From Monocercomonoides exilis (lineage: Eukaryota; Preaxostyla; Oxymonadida; Polymastigidae), in NCBI GenBank assembly GCA_001643675.2, contig LSRY02000023.1:1031001-1095000 (forward strand): a stretch of DNA of 64,000 nucleotides. Reading direction: 5' to 3'. The position numbers and the translations under genes were made by a program. The notes under the pieces are model-generated. The model had not been told where the DNA came from and ran no database searches. It saw only the letters and a list, made by a program, of their open reading frames with translations. This document shows, piece by piece, positions 35,786 through 47,132 of this stretch (position 1 is its first letter; every line of letters starts with the position of its first letter).

Positions 35786-38700
35786 TCATTCGCAAGAATC
35801 AAAAGAATGCTGAAGAGCAGGAGTGGATTGAGAAGAGCAAGCTTTTGGAATGATAAAAGAGACATCTTCAGAAAAGGAGTTAGAAGAAGAGGAAGAAGAA
35901 GAGGAGAAAGAAGAGGTGGAAGAGGATGAAGATGAATGAGAAGAAGAAACGGGTTGTGAACTCTCAAAAAGTGGGGAAGATGTCTGAATGAACGGAGTTG
36001 CATTGGATGCGTGGGCAGGAGAAGATTGAACAGCGAAAGCGAACTGAGAGCTTGGCGAATATTGGAACGGGCGGAGATCAAAAGCAAAGGAATCAACAGA
36101 GTCAGCAATCGACTCACGCTCATCGTCTTTTAACATTTCTTTGTCACTCTCAGCACCTTCTTCGGAACAACCACTAATGTTGCTTTTGTCTTCTTTTGCT
36201 TCTCTTTCTTTGAATGAATTCAATTTTTCTGCATTGTTTTGAGCAAAAAGTGATTTGAGTGCTGATTTGTGCTTTCCACATTTGCCATCAGAATCAACAG
36301 CATCAACAGCAAATATACCATCTTCTTCAAACACTCTCAACTTTGCACTTTCTTCATGAATTTGCACATTTACCTCGTTTTTCAATCTTTCTCTTTCTGT
36401 TTTCATCTCCTTTTCGTTCTGTTTATGATCATAACAAGCCAATGCAAACTGTCTCTTATCTTTTGATACGTCTTCGTTCCTGTTCAAATGAATGTTTTTG
36501 TCTGTTTGTGAATCATAAACATCTGCAAACAAATCTTTCGGTTGCGAAAAGAAGAATTCTCCTTCTGAGCTCCGCACAGCCTTCAAGTCAAAATTTGACT
36601 GCATCAAATCCGATGAATCCAAAGGAAGTTTATCTGAAAAAGACAATGGCAAAAAAGAAGTCGGAGAAGAAGAAGAGGAAGAGGAAGAAGAAGAAGAAGA
36701 AGAAAAGAAAGAGCTTTTCTCAAGTTCTTCAGCAATTCCTTCATGAATGAATTCGTTTTCCTTAATTGATCTTAAAGGCGTTGAATTCCATGCTTTGAAA
36801 AGAAAAGGGGAATTTTGACCGGAAAAGGGAGAATAAAAAGGAAGATTCGAAGACATCGAAGAATGTTCCTGTATTGCACGAAATTTTGTTTTGTTGTGTG
36901 TTTTTTCATTGAAATTTTCATTTCGATTGACAAAATCATCGTCTTTATTCCCCATCTTCTGCTCCATTTTATCCAAACGTTTGAGGTTTGCCAGCGTTTT
37001 GAACTCGAATTTTGGGATGTCAGCAGAAGAATAGAATGTTTCAGTGACGGATTCAGCCTGCAAAACAGAAGGGGCAGAAAAAGGAGCTTTGGCAAGTTGT
37101 TCTTTGCATCCACTTTGTTTCATTAATTCTTCTGTTGGTTCAAATGCAAAGTTTATTGTTGTACTTGAAATCTCATTCTCAATTGTTTTGTTGCTCGTTT
37201 CATTCTTTTTGTTCATTTCTTTTTTTTCTCCTTCATTTGCAGTTGTCTTATCATCAACCAAACTACCAACATCGACAATTGAGGCATTCTTAGAATCATC
37301 AATGAAATCTGCTTTTGTTTTTGTTTTTGGTACAGTTATCATCTTTTGAGATGGCATTAATACAGAAAAATGAGTGAGTCCAATGAAATTTGTTGCATCT
37401 TCTGAAGAAAAAGCTGAATGTTCAGGTTTTTCAGAAGGAGCTAAATGATTCAAATGAGCAAATTGAGCTAACCTTGAAGAAAGAGTAAGTTTTCGAGAAG
37501 ATAAATCAGATAGAGAAGTAGCAGCTTCTTCTGAAAAGTTGTGTTTTGGTGGTTGCGATGGGTCTTCATTGCTTTTCTGATTGATTTTTCCATTTTGATT
37601 CTTTGAATCGCTATTGCTATGGTTTAAGTATTCTTCTTCTGATTGATCATTGTTTCTTTCATTGGAAAGTGAAATTTTATTCAATTTTTCTGGTTCAATG
37701 ATAATTTCTTTCTCTTCTTCTTCCTTCTCCTCATGTTGTTTTGTACAATTAGAGATATTTTCACCTTCAAGTTTGTAATTGTTGCTAGTTTCATATTCTT
37801 TCTCTTTAACAATTGATTGAATGATTGGAGTATCTTCATTTAGAAACAAAGTTGGAATTTCAGAAGATGAAGAAGAAGATGAAAAAAAAGAAAGAGACAA
37901 TTGAATATTTGAAGGTTTAATGGGAAATGAAGAATTTTTGGCTGCTTCAGATTTCTCTGTTGATTCGGATGGAATTGAAGTTAATTGATTGGAATTTGAA
38001 CAAGCAGAATCCTGCGCATCAGAAAAAGATGTTTCTTTTGAATGCTCAAAGGAAAGTTGGCTGTTATTATCATTTGAAGCATTATTGTTGGTAATATCGG
38101 TATTATTGGAATTATTGGAGTTATTATATGCACAATTATTAGCAGTATAAGGATAATGGCATTCCTTATTTTCACAGTCTTCAGTAGTTGAAGATAGAGA
38201 AGAAATTGATACAGAAGAAGAAGAAGAAGAAGAAGAAGAAGAAGAAGAAGAAGAAGAAGAAGAAGAAGAAGAAGAAGAAGAAGAAGAAGAAGAAGAAGAA
38301 GAAGAAGAAGAAGAAGATATTGAGAACGCATAGCTGTTTGTGCTTTTGGAGAGAAAAGAGGATTCAAAATTGGAAGAATTGGAAGAATTGGAAGAACTGT
38401 CAATATGAGGAGAAGGAGCATCAGAATTAGCATTTAGAAAAGAAGAAGTTAACAAAGAGAAAGAAGAGGAAGAGGAAAAGGAGGAAGCTGAAGAAGAAGA
38501 ATTTAACTGAATTTGTTGAAGTTGCTGTTGATTTTGGTTTGGGTTTTGAATTTGTTGTTGTTGTTGCAGAAGAGAAGAGAAAATGACAAAAGAATTGGAA
38601 GGTGTCATTGAAGGAGGAGAAATGTTTGTCAAGGGTTGAGGGTAAGCAGGTTGAAAAGGAGTGAATGAAGAAGGAGGAAGAGAAGGAGGAGAAGCAAAGG

Positions 38701-41088
38701 TGATAAATGAAGGAGTTGAAGAAGAAGGATTAGAAGAAGCAGGAAAAGAAGAAGGAAAAGAAGGCATTTGTGGAGTTGAATGAAAATATTGTGCATCAAA
38801 AGAAGGATTGCATTGTTGAGTTGTTTGAATGGGAGGCTGTTGAAAGATGAAAGATTGATTTAATTGAGAAGAATTCATTTGTTCATTGAAAATTGGTTGG
38901 ATTTGTTGTATTTGAAGAATTCGTTGTTGCTGATTCTGTTGTTGTTGGTGCTGTTGAAGATATTCTTGCTGACTGTGTGGTTGGCATTGAAATTGGAGTT
39001 GGTCAGGAAATTTTGATTGCAGCAATGGAGAAGGTAAAGAAGATAAAGAATAAGAAGAGGAGGAAGGCAAAGAAGAAGCAGCAGAGAAAGAGGAAGGAGA
39101 GGAAGAAGAGGAAGCAATTGGAGGTTGAAGAGAAGAAGATTGAGCAGAAAAAGAAGGAGGAGGATAAGGAAAAGCAACCTGAACCAATGCAGGAGCCTGC
39201 TGTACTGATGAAGTCTGTGGCAGATACAACTGCTGCTGGCAAGGCAATTGAGATGCAGATGGAAAATTCAATGAAGAATAGCTCACTTGCCCTATCTGCT
39301 GCTGAATGAAAGGGAAAGCAGAAGATTGACAGAGCGATGTTTTGAGGGCGGGCTGAGGAAAAGAAGAAGAGGGAATTTGATTGATCACTCGAAAATACGG
39401 TTGTGTGTTGAGAGTGGAAGAGAAGAAGAGAGAAGGAGGAAGAAGAAGATGAGGTTGCATTGAAGACGATGGCTCAATTGGTTTGTTGTTTTGAGGCTGG
39501 AGAAGGAAAGGAGAAGGCAAAGGAGGCTGAGACGAATGAAAAGGTGACGAGAGAAAGGGAGATGTGTTGATTGGCGTGTGGGGTGTTATATTTTGAGAGG
39601 AAAGTGGGGTGTTTGAAGGAGGACTGAAATTTGGTGGGATTTTGTCGGGTAAAATAAGAGGATTATTCTGTTTGTGGGGGAAAGAAGGAGAAGATGATGA
39701 AGAAGAAGAAGGTTTTTGTGATTCAGTTGGGGTATTTGATTGATTGCTTGTTGATGGCAGAGAAGGAGAATGGATAGATGGAGATGTAGAAGCAGATGCA
39801 GAAAAGGAGAAAGAGGAAGATAAGGTTGAGGAAGAAGAAGAAGAAGATGCACAAGAAGAAGATGACAAAGAAGAAGATGACAAAGAAGAAGATGACAAAA
39901 AAGAAGAAGAAGAATTAGACAAAACAGAAGTACTCTCTGCATCGTTGTCTCTTGGCAGCGCCCACTCAGACACCACTTTCTTTCCGTCAATTGTGTTCTC
40001 GTGGAGCTTCTCTAACGCACAAGCAGCTGCCTCCTTTGTGTGGAAGTGAATGAACGCGTGTCCCATCTGCTTCTTCGAACTGAAGTCGATCGGGATCGCC
40101 ACAGACTTCAGCTGCAGCCGCATCTCAGCCGGCAGCAGCGCCAGAATCTTCGTCCTCAACCTCCCAACGCTGATATCTAATGGCAATCCTTTCACAAACA
40201 CACACATGATCTGCTCCATAATCTTCGGATCAATCGCCCGCCGGCGCGCAAATGTCAGGCTCAGCAGGGAGCCTGCGAGGTAGACGCCCTGCAGCTTGTT
40301 CATCGCTTCGAGGGTTGTGGCGTGCGACGGGTACGATGCCCAGCCAAAACCACGGGATTTCCCTTTGTTGTCTGTTGAGAGGATAAATTTGCTCATTGGT
40401 ATCTATAATATAAATTTAAAAGTATAAAAGTTTTTTTTTTTTAAATAGCACAAATGTGATAATTATTTGGTTTTGGGATTCAACAAAATGTCTTGCAAAC
40501 TCCTGATTTGGCTTCAAGAGTTTTCTGGATGTATTCAGAGTCAAGATGAACTGGTAAATTAACGATGAAAAGACTGTTTTTCGCATCGGCATATGTAACA
40601 ATTGCGTTATGACTATCATTCACAAAATAAAATATTTCAATTTATAACAAATTGGATTTATTACAGCATTTGTTTAGCAAACCGTCTTCCGGTGGCGTTA
40701 TCTCTAAAAGAAGGTGGAGTTTTACATTTTAATGCAGCCATTGTTGAATCCATATCAGCAAATTGAACAAATGCAAATCCTTTTCATCAAAAGCATAAAA
40801 TTAATTGGAAAAATCAAATAAGTATCCACCTTTTGCAGAAGCGTTCTTTTTCTTTTTTATAATTGTTGCTTCAATAACATCACCAAATCTTGAAAACTCA
40901 TTTTTAAGATCAGTTGCCGTAACATTACTTGGAAAATCGCTCTGTTGAGTGCATTATTAATAAAGCAAATAAAAGTGATAAATGTGAAATACCACGTAAA
41001 CTCCACAAACACCACCTAAGGCCCCAGAAGAAATTTCCGAATTTTTAGTATCTGCACTTTCGGAATATTCTTCGCTCGGTGAAGCCAT
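35786..41088 (-). CDS. three-RRM RNA-binding protein with long Ser/Gln/Asn-rich tail
   Basis: Five exons, all phases consistent: 41088-40993, 40941-40830, 40779-40665, 40612-40501 and 40402-35786 (introns 51, 50, 52 and 98 nt, all GT-AG); 1,683 residues, TGA stop. RRM1 spans about residues 27-105 ('GVYVSDF' as RNP2, 'SAKGFAFVQF' as RNP1, the latter created by splicing). RRM2 spans about 119-197 ('LFIVNL', and 'KSRGFGWASY' spliced in after '...EAKSG/IP'). RRM3 spans about 211-297 ('CVFVKGLP', 'MGHAFIHF'). The remainder is low complexity: Ser runs, Q/N-rich prion-like stretches and acidic patches. It should bind single-stranded RNA through tandem RRMs; the Q/N/S tail suggests condensate formation (inference). 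Three N-terminal RRMs resemble TIA/PABP/ELAV-type proteins, but no ortholog can be named. A poly-Ser run at 38214-38316 is encoded by a TCT microsatellite. Confidence 0.85.
38214..38316. repeat. (GAA)n/(TCT)n microsatellite encoding poly-Ser
   Basis: About 34 uninterrupted triplets inside the RRM gene; on the coding (minus) strand these are TCT serine codons. The homopurine/homopyrimidine tract is of the kind that can form triplex DNA. Confidence 0.95.
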
Positions 41089-41492
41089 CTTTGCCAATAA
41101 AATGGTAAATTAATATTGTTTGCAAATAATTATGGATATGATCATCAATTTACTCATCAAAAATTTTTATTATGTATCATTTAACTAAATACGATCTCAA
41201 TTCCATCAAATATAACTTGATATAAATGCATTCGCTTTTTAATTTTGAATATTATAATTTATTAGAAGATTTAATTGAGAAAACAAAAGAAAACCAAAAT
41301 ATCAAATTTTTTTACAAGTTACAAAAATTATCATTTGAAATACTAACTTAAAAACTAATTGTTATCGCACAATAAAAAATATAAAAAGTCTCTAGATCAT
41401 ATCACGCACTTTTTAAGATTATGAGCAGCATTTTAAAAGAAATGAAACAATTCTTTTTATTAATTCTAACAATGTTTTTAACCTTTCAATGC
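41089..41492. other. short AT-rich intergenic spacer
   Basis: About 400 bp between the RRM gene start and the stop codon of the next minus-strand gene. No gene was seen. It must hold the RRM promoter and the downstream gene's terminator, but I recognise no motif. Confidence 0.45.
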
Positions 41493-44400
41493 TCAAACAA
41501 CAGGTTGCAGTGTCTGCAGCATCATCCATTGAGCCTTATCTCTCTTTTTGATGTACTCCAACTCTCTTTCTCTCCTCTCCAGCATCTTCATTTCCTCTTC
41601 TATTCCTTCATTTTGTTCAGCTATTAGCTTTTCTTTCCTTTCTTCTTCAGCCAATTCACTCATTTCTTCATTCAACCTTTCTTTCATTCTTTTGCATTCC
41701 TTCATTGAATTCTCTATTTCCTTTTGTTTTTCTTTTTTTCTTCTGCCAAGTTCTTCTATCTTCTTCTTCAATTCCTTTGTTTCATCATCTCCTTCCATCA
41801 CACCAGATAATACAGACTCTAATTCAAATAGCATAAATTCTGCTTTGTTCAGCAAAGTTGCATTGAAATTCGATCTTTTTTGGGAATTTTTTTCATTTTT
41901 TTGTGATTTTTTGTCATTTTTTCGATTTTTTTCTATTTTTTGTGGTTTTTTCTTTCTTTTTTGATGAATTTTGGATTGTTTTTGTGGAAATGAGGTTGTT
42001 TGATTGGATTGCTGTGGAAATGAAGGGGTTGATGAAAGTGAAGAAGAAGTGGAAGAAGAGGAAGAAGAAGGAGAAAGAGAAGAAAAGGAAGAAGAGGAGG
42101 AAGAGAAAGAAAACAAAGAAGAAGCATTATTTCCATTGGAATTTTTTGTCAAAGAAGGAATTTTTGAGTTCAAAGAAGAGAAAAATGTGTTTTGAGGAAA
42201 AGAAAGAGCAGCAGGACTCAACGGACAATGAAAAGAAGGAGAAGAAGAGGAGGAGGAAGAGGAAGATGAAGTGATGAGAGGAAGAGGGGTGGGGGAAAGA
42301 GAAGAAGAAGGAGAAGGAGAGGATGAAGAAAAATAAGGATAAGGAGAAATGTTATTTTGAGGTGTTTGCATTGAAGAAGAAGATGAAGAAGGAGAAGGAG
42401 AACGAAAAGTGTTTGTGAAGAGAAGAAAAGGAGGAGGAGGAGGAGGAGGAGGAGGAGGAGGAGTTATCAAAGAAGAACGAGATGGAATTGAATTATGTGA
42501 TTGTTGTGTTTGTTGCATTTGAAGTGATTCAGATGGAGTTGAAGAAGAAGAGGAGGAGGAAGATGAAGAGGAAAGATAAAAAGACGGATAAGAAGAAGGT
42601 GCAGGAGAAAGAGATGAAGAAGATGATGATGAATAAGAGGAAGAAGAAGAAGGAGAAGGAGAAGGAGAAGAATATTCTATTGTTGTTGTCGTTGTTGATT
42701 GATTAGCTTGAGAAGGAATCAAAGGCAGAAGTGGAAGAGGAGTTGAAATGATGTTGTGTGAAGAGTCAGTTGAGGATGAAATGTTTGAATGGTTATCAGA
42801 AGAATTGTTGAATTGAATTGAAGAAGAGGAGGAGGAAGAAGAGGAAGAAGAGGAGGAAGAGGAGGAAGAGGAGGAGGAAGGAGAAGAAGAGGAAGGAGAG
42901 GAATAAGAAGAGGAGGAAGAGAAGGAAGTGAATGAAGAAGAAGAAGAAGAAGAAGGATTATGTTCTGTTGAAGAAGCAGCTGATGAAGTGAATGAAGAAT
43001 TTGTGAATGGAGAAGGCTGAGGAGGAAGAGGTTGATTCAAAGAAGAAGAAGGAGAAGAGGGAGAAGGAAGAGGAGAAGAAGAAGAAGAAATAGAAGAAGG
43101 AGGAAGAGGAAAACGAGAAAGGAGAAGATGAGGAGTTGATGTTGCATTCATTGCTTCATCTGCAAATGAAGGTGATGAAGAAGAAGGAGAAGGAGAAGGA
43201 GAAGGAGAAGAAAGAGAAGAAAGAGAAGATGATGATGATGATGAATTTTGAGGTATTTGTTTTGTCATTGATGATGAAGATGAAGAAGAAGAAGCAAATG
43301 GATAAGAAAGAGAAGAGGGAGAAAGTGAAGAAGAATAAGAAGGAGAAGCAACAACAGAATGCGTTACATGATTCGCTTTGGATGCATTTTTCACTTGTTG
43401 TTTTGTGAATGGCACACGAATTTGCACTCTTTTTGAGACAAAACTGTTTTTTGGCTGGTTTTTCAATGAAGAAAATGATGAAATCATATTCTTGTTTGTG
43501 TTTATTCTTGTTTTATTCATCTTTTTTGTTGTTTTGAAATTCTTTTTCTCTTCTTTTTTTATTTCTTCTTCTTCTCTTTTTCTTCCTCCTTCTCTTTCTC
43601 CTCCTCCTCCTTTTAATTCTTCTTCTTTTTCTTCTTCTTTTTCTTCTTCTTTTTCTTCTTTTTTCGATGTTATTTCATTTGGAGCCCATTCTGTTAGTGA
43701 ATGAGAAGCAAGATATGAAAGTGTTAAAAAATTTGCGGATGTGTCAAAATTTTTGTGTTGTGGAGATGAAATGGAAGATGAAATGGAAGAAGAAGAGGAG
43801 GAGGAAGATGATGTGGATAATTTAGAGTTAGAATTTAAAGAAGAAGAGGAAGAAGAGGAGGAGGAGGAGTTAAAAGAAGAAGGGTAAGAAAAAGAAGAAG
43901 AAGCAATAGAAGCATTTGGAGTGGCATTTGCATTCATCTGTAAAGAAGAAGAGGCAGAAGACAATCTGTTTATGTGTTTGGACTTGTTCAATGAAGAATC
44001 AGTTTTGTGCTTCAAATGAGAAGGAGATGAATTAAGAGAGGAAAATCTGGAGAAATGAAATGAGGAAGAGGAAGAGGAAGAAGAAGAGGAAGAGGAAGAG
44101 GAAGAGGAAGAGGAAGAGGAAGAGGAAGAGGAAGAGGAAGAGGAAGAGGAAGAGGAAGAGGAAGAGGAAGAGGAAGAGGAAGAGGAAGAGGAAGAGGAAG
44201 AGGAAGAGGAAGAGGAAGAGGAAGAGGAAGGTTTTGAGGAAGAAGAGGAAGCTATTGATGGAGTTACTGATGAAGAGGAAGAGGAAGAAGAAGAAGAAGA
44301 TGATGATGAAATTATCTTCTTTTTCTTTTTCATTAAAGAAGAAGAAGCAGAAGAAGTAGAAGAAGAAGAAGAAGAAATTGAATGAATTGAAGAAGAAGGT

Positions 44401-45271
44401 TTTTTCTTGTTTGTCAAGCGATGTTTTCGAGATGTTTGAATTGAAGAGCCAAAATCGTCTTCTTCTGAAGGATGCTCAATTTGAGGCAGAGAAGGAACAA
44501 AATTGTGGATGGGTGATGGATTTATTGGAGATAAGGTGGAAGTGGAAGAGATGGGAAAGGAAGAAGGAGAGGAGAAAGAAGAGGAGGAAGAGGATGAAGA
44601 GGATGAAGAGGATGAAGAGGATGAAGAGGATGAAGAGGATGAAGAGGATGAAGAGGATGAAGAGGATGAAGAGGATGAAGAGGATGAAGAGGATGAAGAG
44701 GATGAAGAGGAGGAAGATAATGATGATGAAGAAGGGGGAAAAGAAGAAGATGAAGGTGTTGTTGACGATGATGTGGATGATGTGGGTGATGTGGAAGATG
44801 AAGTGAAAGGAGATGAAATGTTAATAGAAGATGATATTTCTGTCTTTTTTGCTTCAATTGTGTTTTTATCATTCTCATTTGAGTGGGTCATTTTCACTGT
44901 CTCTTCTTCTTCTTCTTTTCTTTCAGTTTTTCCTTCTTCTTCTTCTCTTCTTCCTCCTCTTCCTCCTCTTCCTCCTCCTCCTTCTTCTTCTTTCTCCTCT
45001 TTCCTAACTCCCTCTTTCTTTCCCCTTTCATCTCCATCTTCTTCAACAAGCAGAGAAGAATCAAAAGGCGGAGGAGATTTCATTCTGTGTGAAGACGAAT
45101 GCAGTTGATGTTGATGTGGCAGCTCTTCAATAAGAGACGAAAGGGCAATGTTCGTTCTCTCTAAGTGGTTTCTTTCTTTGGAGTGAAGAAGAAGAAGGGG
45201 AGAGGAGGAGGAAGAGGAAGAGGAAGATGGAGAAGATGATGATGAAATTGAAATAGAAGAATGAAGAGGAG

Positions 45272-45304
<33 letters not shown>

Positions 45305-47132
45305 AAGAAGAAGAAGAAGAAGAAGAAGAAGAAGAAGAAGAAGAATGAGAATCCAATGAATATTGTTGCGTTTCTTTTTCATTCTTCATCACTTTCTGTT
45401 CCATTTCAACCCCATTCTTCAAACTTTTAATTTTCTCTGCATTCCTTTTTTCCTTCTCATTCACATTTCCTTCTTCCTTATCTCCTTCCTCCACCAAAAG
45501 AGAAGGCATAGATGACTTCTCTTCCTCTGCCTCGGCTTGCAACAGAAGCGAAGGTGAATTGCTAGTTTCACTCAGCTTGCTCAAACTGCTTGAAAACAGG
45601 CCAGAATAAATAGAAGCTTTGCTTTGTGACAGAATGTGAGAGGCATTCTTTGATTCAGTTGATTTCATTAAGTTAACTGACTCAATTGAACCAATTGAAT
45701 CACACATATCACACAAATCGCTCAAATCACTTAAATCGCTCAAATCGTCTGATTTGCTTGAATTTCCACGCAGCTGCTGAGAAGAAGCAGAAAACAATGC
45801 TTTCTCTGCTGCTTCCTCGCTCTGTTTGAAGCAATTGCCGGTCTCAGCTGATTCCTTTGCTCTTTGCTGCTTGTTCACAAGATCCAGACTACATTCATTG
45901 TCTGCACTGTATGTACTATCTTTCTCCACAATGTCTGCTATCCTTCTGTGAAACCCCTTTTGTCTGCTTTTAGCTTCTTCTTCTTCTTCTTCTTCTTTGA
46001 ATTCTTCTTCTTCTTGCTCCTTGTTCTTCATTTCCCCCTCAGCTGGTTTGTTTGCTAAGTTGCATCTGCCTTCGTCTCTGTGGTCGGGAGGGGCAGGCAA
46101 ACAACTCTCGCTTATTTTTTCTGTTCTGTATTGGAAAGAAGGCGAGGATGACGCGTAGAGAGACGACGGGATGGGCGAAGAAGCAGAGGGAGGAATGTCG
46201 CTGATGGCGTCGTTTTGTTGCTGCAGCGTTGTTGATGGAGTTGCGAGAAAAGAGCAAAGGGAATTATTTGTATAATTAATTGGTTTGTCTTCATTTTTTT
46301 GAATGTTTTCTGAATACAAGTGAATATTTGTAGAAATGTGTTCTTGTGGACTTGATTCCACTACAGTTGTTGAATGATCGGACATTGGCAATTGAGAAGA
46401 TAGGATTGTATCATCTTTTTTGTCAAGTGCAAAATCTGAAATGCTTTCTTTTCTGATTCCGCAGTTTAACTCCAATGGATCTATTAATGATGCAAACGAG
46501 TCATTCAAAAATGATTGTCTGTCGATGTGTTCGTTGTCTGATGTAGATGAATGAGAAATATGTGATATTGAATCTGTTTCTCTTTCGTAAGGTGTTGAAC
46601 AGTGCACAGATTGTTGTTCAGGAGAAGCCTGTAAGGATTCGATAGACATTCTCACAAAATCATCATTTTCTGTTGTTACTGGTGACAACAGCGAAGACCT
46701 ACAACTGGATGAAGCCGAGGCTGATAAAAGATTGTTAAATGATGAACCTGTAAGAAGACTAGAAGAAAAAAGAGGGAACCGTGAAGTATGTTCCGTTGCA
46801 TTATTTCTTAAATCATATGAATGCACCTTTGTTGAATATGAGTTTTCCATTGAGCAAATATTCGCCGATATTGTATTAAGTTGTGTGTCTTGTGATTGGT
46901 CATCCATACTTTTATTTATTGAAAGGTCAATGTTTTGATTCGTGTTGCAGCTTATAGAGATCTTTGATATATCTGTATTGTCTGTAAAATTGGCAAAGAT
47001 TTTTCGTTTATTTTTCTTTTCTCTCCAGCGTTCAGATTTTGGATAACGCTCTGCTGAATTTCTAGTAAGAGCATTTGAAGTCGATATGAAATCTATTAGT
47101 TGTTCGGAGTTATCGTTTTCATTGGAATTCAT
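41493..47132 (-). CDS. serine-rich protein with C-terminal coiled coil, unrecognised
   Basis: A single 1,879-residue frame from ATG at 47132 to TGA. About the first 450 residues are of normal complexity, with a tandem 'SDLSDLSDLCDMCDS' stretch near 45.7 kb. The middle is dominated by Ser runs broken by acidic (EEEE/KEEEK), Pro-rich (a poly-Pro run near 42.44 kb) and basic patches. The last ~130 residues form a charged coiled coil ('ETKELKKKIEELGRRKKEKQ', 'LAEEERKEKLIAEQNEGIEE') preceded by 'LNKAEFMLFELESVLSGV' and ending 'AQWMMLQTLQPVV'. That tail is the only part likely to be folded and could mediate oligomerisation. I do not recognise the family; a long disordered protein with a short coiled coil would fit a structural, nuclear or kinetochore-type component, but this is a guess. 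No intron is required. Confidence 0.72.
44063..44230. repeat. (GAGGAA)n hexanucleotide array encoding poly-Ser
   Basis: About 28 units of GAGGAA; on the minus coding strand these read TCC-TCT, so every unit adds two serines to the 1,879-residue protein. Confidence 0.93.
44593..44709. repeat. (GATGAAGAG)n nonanucleotide array encoding poly-Ser
   Basis: About 13 copies of a 9-bp unit. On the coding strand it reads TCC-TCT-TCA, again three serines per unit. The same protein contains 3-, 6- and 9-bp arrays, all in frame for serine. Confidence 0.93.
45276..45345. repeat. (GAA)n/(TCT)n microsatellite encoding poly-Ser
   Basis: About 23 triplets in the N-terminal third of the same gene, read as TCT serine codons. 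Confidence 0.93.

Noticed and set aside
38188-38430. Long Lys-rich plus-strand frame opposite the poly-Ser of the RRM gene
   Set aside because: It is the complement of the TCT array (AAG/GAA read in other frames); likewise the Lys, Glu and Leu runs near 44.06-44.8 kb and 45.2 kb.
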